Shown here: positions 59,803-64,000 of the stretch, piece by piece
How the letters are laid out: every line of letters begins with the position of its first letter
Position numbering within the stretch: position 1 is the first letter of the stretch
Assembly (NCBI GenBank): GCA_965222205.1
Contig: OZ244932.1
Coordinates: forward strand, 1,736,001-1,800,000
DNA length: 64,000 nt
Source: RHLJ01 sp965222205
GTDB lineage: Bacteria; Bacteroidota; Rhodothermia; Balneolales; Balneolaceae
Reading direction: 5' to 3'
Translations under genes and position numbers: made by a program
Notes under the pieces: generated by a model
Database searches by the model: none
What the model saw: the letters and a program-made list of their open reading frames with translations, nothing else
Told to the model about the DNA's origin: nothing

Positions 59803-62649
59803 CTATTTGATTAGGGTCATTTTTCTAGTCAATGTTTGCCCATTGGCTTCCAGACGGTAGTAATACATTCCACTGGCAACGCCAGATGCATTCCAGGTTA
59901 CGTTATAACTTCCCGCTGATTTCGTCTCGTTAACTAATTCAACCACTTTTTGTCCCATTAAATTATAGACCAAAATCTGAACATTACCGGAGTTTTGGAT
60001 GCTATAATTTATAGTTGTACTAGGATTAAACGGATTGGGATAATTCTGTTCAAGATTAAATTTCGCAGGCTCCTCCCCTGTTTCATTACCAACGGAAGTA
60101 TGGTTCGGAGTAATCGTGATTCCAAAACGAGCACCTGTAGATTTTGACTTTTGCGCGATCGCAGCCGGACCTATTAATATCGAAAGTGGAGTTACCTTTT
60201 CAGCAACTGGAGCAGAGGCTTCGAACACATATTTATTTTCTAAATGCATATCTACATTAGCCCCGGTTTCGTAATCATGGAAAGTCATTTTCCAGTCAGA
60301 TGGAATTGTTTCTAAGCCTTTCCAATCCAGAGTGAACTCACCACTTACACCTACAAGCTGCTCTTCCAGATTGAGCTTAACTTCTTCAGTAAGATTATAT
60401 GGAAGTGACTCAACGGACTTCAGCCTGTCATTGGATTTGAATGCCATAGTAGCGTATTCCGGAATAAGTGGCGTTAGCTTAGAGGCGTCAGCTCTATCCA
60501 TTTCAAATGTAGCGTCATTCCTGAATGAAAGCCTTAGTGCCTTATCAAAAGAATTATCAGATTCTAAAGAGAAGGAGATGTCTCCCTTATTTGCGGCTTG
60601 CTTTGAGAAGTGAAAATCAGTTATTGCTGCAAACGTTTTCCCTGAAGTTGGAAAACTAACTGCTGTTGTTTCACTACCATCATTCAAAACTTCAATCCAA
60701 AACCCTTGCCAGGAACTTACTACTGAAGGAGTAGTTCGGTCGACCGCTTCATAAGAGCCCGCTGAATTATCCCAGAAATGAACATTATTTTGAATTCCAT
60801 CTCCATCATCTGCTGTAATTGAATTTAAACTATAATTTGAAGCAAAAGGATTGCCCATTAATGTATAATACGAACCATCAGTAGCTGTAGAGCTTAGAGA
60901 GACTGAATTAACATCAGATGAAGGTTCTGAACCGGAAACATCAAGAGTTACAGGCAAATGTAAACTGCTGTTATCATCATTATTATAGAAATATAGAGCG
61001 AGACCATACCCTTCTGGATATTGTGTAGTAATGGTTGCTGGCTCCTCCCATGCTCCTGAATCATCATAGTAAAATATATTTGCCGCTGCTGAAGCATCAT
61101 CCCCGCCAGTGATCCCTTGAATCGGTGTATCATCTGAGATTTCGGTGATATCATAGTTTTCCATTGGGACAGAAAGAAGTCTCCAGCCTGTGGTTCCTTC
61201 AACTACAATATCAGTGGTAAATACACTGCCATCTACTTTGGTACCAGGTGAAATTGAACCTACAGAGCTTGTTGCGCTATTGTGATTAGTATCAAAATCA
61301 CCAGTCCCGTCAGGATCTCTCGTTCTCGATTGATTGTTTGGATTACTAGACCAAGAAACCGAATTAATTATGTTATCATCCGAATCTCTTAAAGTTACTG
61401 TATCTCCACTATTATTGAGGTTCGTACTATTATCTGCAGCAATCACTACAGACCCCCCAAAGCTCCCGCTTGGCGTGGCATCGTTATCAAAGATTACCAT
61501 AGCACTTTTTGCCTTTAAAATGGTTCCAGACGCAAAAGTATGGATGGTCCCTCCCACCTCGGTTAGATCCCAATTAGAAATATCAATATTTATGGATTCA
61601 TTATTTACAATTTCTACGAATTCATCATGTAATGTCTCTTCGCTATCACCATCTCCATCTGCATCATCAAATGGATCCATATTTACTTCATTAATCACAA
61701 CATTTGGTGTATCATCATCCGTGATGTTTAAAGTATATGTTGAATCTCCTCCGGGATTGAAAACTGTAGCTCCACTAGTTGAAAGGTTGGACAATTCGAA
61801 GAATCCAAATTCAGCACCTTCGTAATCAGTATCACTGGTAATGGTAAAAGAAGCATTTTTTGTTTCATCGCCAGAAGCAGCTGTTGAGAAAGAAAGCGAT
61901 ACCGTGTTTACGTTTGAAAAATCGCTGGGTTCAGTCGAACTTTTTCCTTCGTTGTAAGTCACATCAACGTCTACGGAATTACCATCTGCATCTTCCAAAA
62001 TAACACCAATATTCACTGTTCCGGCTGTTTCATCTGAAGTAGCAGAACTTGCTGCAAAACGAATAGTTGGTGTCTCAGTCAAGTCTGTATTACCAGCAGA
62101 GCCTGGTGAACCGTTGTCACCATCCCCATATGTAGCTGTTGCATTACTATAATTTGAAGATTCTGCTTCTCCGGAACTATTAACATCACTTAAGGCATCA
62201 AGTTCTTCCGCAATACCAGAAGCACCAAAAGAACCTGAAGTCCAGCTAACACGTGCAATTTGAGTACCCGAAGCAGTTGTTAAAACAATTTCATCTCCAC
62301 CATTCGTTAGTGAAAACCCAGTGTATTCATAGTCTGCAGTAAAGTCACCGTTCGTTCCAGCATCGTCATTTATTGCCAGAACTAAAAAGCTTTCAGGCGC
62401 AATAACTAACGAACCTGTTATAGTGTGAGAATCTGAATCATCATCTTTCAGAATAAACCCCTCCAGATCAAAAGAAACTGATCTTTTATTAAAGAGTTCA
62501 ATATACTCTCCACTTCCATCTGCAACTGCTGCAGGATTCGCCATAAACTCTGTAATGATAATATCCCCCGGTGCCGGAGTTTGAGCTTTTATGAACCCCA
62601 TGAATAACAAACACGCCCCAATTGATAGTAGTAGTCTTTTCATACTCAT
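59803..62649 (-). CDS. Large secreted lamin-tail/Calx-beta protein with T9SS sorting domain
   Basis: This 948-residue protein has a signal peptide (MKRLLLSIGACLLFMGFIKAQ) and a first lamin-tail domain (about 24-140, IIITEFMANPAAV, GEYIELFNKRS). A Calx-beta-like part follows (about 190-310), then a second lamin-tail domain (VVINEVNMDPFDD, DEFVEIVNNESINIDISNWDL). A Ser/Thr-rich beta region follows, and a C-terminal T9SS sorting domain (FNLEQNYPNPFNPSTTINY, YNLMGQKVVEL, ASGMYYYRLEANGQ, KMTLIK). It should be secreted through the type IX system and anchored at the surface; the lamin-tail domains may bind nucleic acid or be adhesive. An alternative start is two codons downstream. Confidence 0.93.
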   Translation of the reverse strand: MSMKRLLLSIGACLLFMGFIKAQTPAPGDIIITEFMANPAAVADGSGEYIELFNKRSVSFDLEGFILKDDDSDSHTITGSLVIAPESFLVLAINDDAGTNGDFTADYEYTGFSLTNGGDEIVLTTASGTQIARVSWTSGSFGASGIAEELDALSDVNSSGEAESSNYSNATATYGDGDNGSPGSAGNTDLTETPTIRFAASSATSDETAGTVNIGVILEDADGNSVDVDVTYNEGKSSTEPSDFSNVNTVSLSFSTAASGDETKNASFTITSDTDYEGAEFGFFELSNLSTSGATVFNPGGDSTYTLNITDDDTPNVVINEVNMDPFDDADGDGDSEETLHDEFVEIVNNESINIDISNWDLTEVGGTIHTFASGTILKAKSAMVIFDNDATPSGSFGGSVVIAADNSTNLNNSGDTVTLRDSDDNIINSVSWSSNPNNQSRTRDPDGTGDFDTNHNSATSSVGSISPGTKVDGSVFTTDIVVEGTTGWRLLSVPMENYDITEISDDTPIQGITGGDDASAAANIFYYDDSGAWEEPATITTQYPEGYGLALYFYNNDDNSSLHLPVTLDVSGSEPSSDVNSVSLSSTATDGSYYTLMGNPFASNYSLNSITADDGDGIQNNVHFWDNSAGSYEAVDRTTPSVVSSWQGFWIEVLNDGSETTAVSFPTSGKTFAAITDFHFSKQAANKGDISFSLESDNSFDKALRLSFRNDATFEMDRADASKLTPLIPEYATMAFKSNDRLKSVESLPYNLTEEVKLNLEEQLVGVSGEFTLDWKGLETIPSDWKMTFHDYETGANVDMHLENKYVFEASAPVAEKVTPLSILIGPAAIAQKSKSTGARFGITITPNHTSVGNETGEEPAKFNLEQNYPNPFNPSTTINYSIQNSGNVQILVYNLMGQKVVELVNETKSAGSYNVTWNASGVASGMYYYRLEANGQTLTRKMTLIK

Positions 62650-62774
62650 CCGTTATTAAAATTTGGTAAGAGAATCGAACCACTTAACACATAAGAAAGT
62701 ATCGTTTACCCTTTCTAAGAAGAAAGATGTATTAGCTTATAAAATCAATTAAAATCAGGTTTCTTACTAATTTC

Positions 62775-63629
62775 TTAATGATAAGAAAAGAAGCCTTCTC
62801 CGGTTTTGTTACCCAACTTTCTTGCATCTACCATTTTAATCAATAGCGGACATGGACGGTATTTCGGATCTTTGAAGCCTTCATAAAGTACATTCAGAAT
62901 ATCCAGGCACACATCAAGACCAATGAAGTCAGCAAGGCGAAGCGGTCCCATTGGATGTGCCATTCCAAGCTTCATCACCTCATCCACATGTTCCGGAGTT
63001 GCAACTCCTTCATATACCGCGAAGATGGCTTCATTAATCATAGGCATGAGTACACGATTACTCACAAAGCCGGGCATGTCGTTTACCGGAACAGGCACTT
63101 TTGCCAGTAACTTTGAAGTTTCTTCTACCACTTGATAGGTTTCTTCGGAGGTATCCAGCCCTTTTACAATTTCAACCAGTTTCATTACCGGTACCGGGTT
63201 AAAGAAATGCATCCCGATAAATTTGTCAGAGCGATTGGTCAGCCCTGCTAACTTGGTTATAGAGATTGATGAGGTGTTACTTGCAAAAATTGTATGATCA
63301 GCAGCAGCTTCATCCACTGCCTTCCAGACCGAAGTTTTGATCTCTAAATTTTCCGGAACTGCCTCAATAACTAAGTCTACTCCTTTAACTCCCTTTTTAA
63401 TATCCAGAAATACAGAAATGCTTCCTAATGTGGCCACTTTCGCTTCTGAATCGATCTTCTCTTTAGCGACCATTCGATCCAGATTCTTTTCGATGGTTGC
63501 CATCGCCCGGTCTGCAAACTCCTGTTTAGTTTCGATTAGGTTTACAGGAATTCGGTTCATTGCAAAAACATGTGCAATTCCATTTCCCATTGTTCCGCCA
63601 CCGATTACGGCTACACTTTTAATCTCCAT
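62775..63629 (-). CDS. 3-hydroxyacyl-CoA dehydrogenase (3-hydroxybutyryl-CoA type)
   Basis: This 284-residue NAD(P)-dependent enzyme has a Rossmann start VIGGGTMGNGIAHVFAMN, the catalytic region HFFNPVPVMKLVEIV and the C-terminal 3HCDH part GFVSNRVLMPMINEAIF, followed by LADFIGLDVCLDILNVLY. The length is that of single-domain Hbd/PaaH enzymes, not the fused FadB. It reduces or oxidises 3-hydroxyacyl-CoA in fatty-acid or butyrate-type metabolism. It is divergent from the penicillin-acylase-like gene. Confidence 0.96.
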   Translation of the reverse strand: MEIKSVAVIGGGTMGNGIAHVFAMNRIPVNLIETKQEFADRAMATIEKNLDRMVAKEKIDSEAKVATLGSISVFLDIKKGVKGVDLVIEAVPENLEIKTSVWKAVDEAAADHTIFASNTSSISITKLAGLTNRSDKFIGMHFFNPVPVMKLVEIVKGLDTSEETYQVVEETSKLLAKVPVPVNDMPGFVSNRVLMPMINEAIFAVYEGVATPEHVDEVMKLGMAHPMGPLRLADFIGLDVCLDILNVLYEGFKDPKYRPCPLLIKMVDARKLGNKTGEGFFSYH

Positions 63630-63729
63630 TCTAATTCCTGATGATTTCTTTTAATTTTTATTTGAGCTAAAGATACCTGTTTTTGGAAGCGCTTTTCAAA
63701 TTAAAGGCATCAAGTTTTTCAGATATATC

Positions 63730-63777
63730 AGGAACAAAGATACATCCTTTTCTTTGTGCCTTTGTATCTTTGTTCCT
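63730..63777. repeat. Perfect 15-bp inverted repeat in the divergent gap
   Basis: AGGAACAAAGATACA (63730-63744) and TGTATCTTTGTTCCT (63763-63777) with an 18-base loop lie between the divergent hydroxyacyl-CoA dehydrogenase and penicillin-acylase-like genes. The right part also shows the CTTTGTGCCTTTGTATCTTTG motif type that is often repeated in Bacteroidota genomes. Confidence 0.75.
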
Positions 63778-63814
63778 ATTCTAACTAAAGCATTTTAATT
63801 CTTCTCAAAAGAGT

Positions 63815-64000
63815 ATGAATACATTCCTAAAACTTCTACTTTTCTTCTTTATAATGGCACTTGGTTTTGCCGGACTCGCTTTTTACTGGACTTTTTACAA
63901 GCCTCTGCCCAACTATGAAGCAAAACATGAACTTCCCGGGCTTCAGCAAGAAGTAGATATCCACTGGGATGAGTTTGGTGTTCCACATATTTATGCAACC
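63815..64000 (+). CDS. Penicillin-acylase family protein, N-terminal fragment
   Basis: The frame opens at an ATG and runs off the right edge after 62 residues. It has a hydrophobic anchor (about 4-24, FLKLLLFFFIMALGFAGLAFYW), then VDIHWDEFGVPHIYAT, which is the start of the penicillin amidase (Ntn-hydrolase) family. The catalytic Ser of the beta chain is outside the window, so activity cannot be judged. The N-terminal helix suggests membrane anchoring rather than a cleaved signal. Confidence 0.8.
   Translation, partial: MNTFLKLLLFFFIMALGFAGLAFYWTFYKPLPNYEAKHELPGLQQEVDIHWDEFGVPHIYAT

Noticed and set aside
61334..61825. Plus-strand open frame of 163 codons
   Set aside because: It is antisense to the T9SS lamin-tail gene and rich in Ser from its repeats; no independent evidence.

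Overview
The window looks like chromosomal DNA of a Bacteroidota-related bacterium, most likely of the Balneolaceae (Balneola/Gracilimonas type). This is inferred from protein families, not from a marker gene: a surface protein with a type IX secretion (T9SS) C-terminal sorting domain, a small PID-CTERM protein, two tandem DUF5916/CBM9 outer-membrane proteins, a DUF5683 protein beside parAB, several ECF sigma/anti-sigma pairs, moderate G+C, and several probable TTG starts. I saw no rRNA, tRNA, CRISPR array, insertion sequence or prophage.

Layout. 1-6441: the end of a SPOR-domain gene, then the pyruvate dehydrogenase operon pdhA-pdhB-pdhC and alaS, all on the minus strand. 6.5-15.2 kb: mixed single genes (DUF502, plant-type ferredoxin-NADP reductase, a small beta-barrel protein, a 28-residue-repeat membrane protein, a response regulator, D-amino-acid oxidase, MerC, a YgjP-type metallopeptidase, alpha/beta hydrolase, Bax-inhibitor-1). 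15.3-24.2 kb: an envelope block with an ECF sigma factor, a HEAT-repeat anti-sigma-like protein, two DUF4097 proteins and two large DUF5916 proteins. 24.4-25.2 kb: a DUF559 nuclease gene whose 3' end and upstream flank carry palindromic repeats. 25.2-40.8 kb: housekeeping genes (polA, SpoIIE-type phosphatase, transketolase, TPR protein, LOG protein, DUF5683, parB, parA, uvrC) with two more ECF sigma loci.

40.9-44.0 kb is an anti-phage island: a four-gene plus-strand operon of a DUF2188 protein, a patatin-like phospholipase (CapV type), a CD-NTase and a stand-alone E2-like protein with a C-terminal Cys-rich motif. This is a type II-short (E2-only) CBASS. The CD-NTase should make a cyclic nucleotide on infection, the phospholipase should be switched on to degrade membrane, and the E2 should regulate the CD-NTase. 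The in-operon DUF2188 gene is the least explained part.

44.1-47.2 kb: a sodium:solute symporter with a small partner, an AraC-type regulator and a DUF6326 protein. 47.16-48.10 kb is a 930-bp gene-free stretch of palindromes. It includes two diverged copies of a ~200-nt element whose helices are kept with different bases, so a structured RNA or mobile palindromic element is plausible. 48.1-64.0 kb: methyltransferases, PPK2, an RluA-type pseudouridine synthase, a PadR/FtsX-permease pair, rmuC, an osmoprotectant-type ABC transporter (with a repeat element read in frame near its N-terminus), the PID-CTERM protein, the large T9SS lamin-tail protein, 3-hydroxyacyl-CoA dehydrogenase and the start of a penicillin-acylase-family gene.

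Beyond the CBASS, the most noteworthy structure is non-coding. At least four families of palindromic repeats sit between genes, and one is tied to a nuclease gene and is also found inside a transporter gene.
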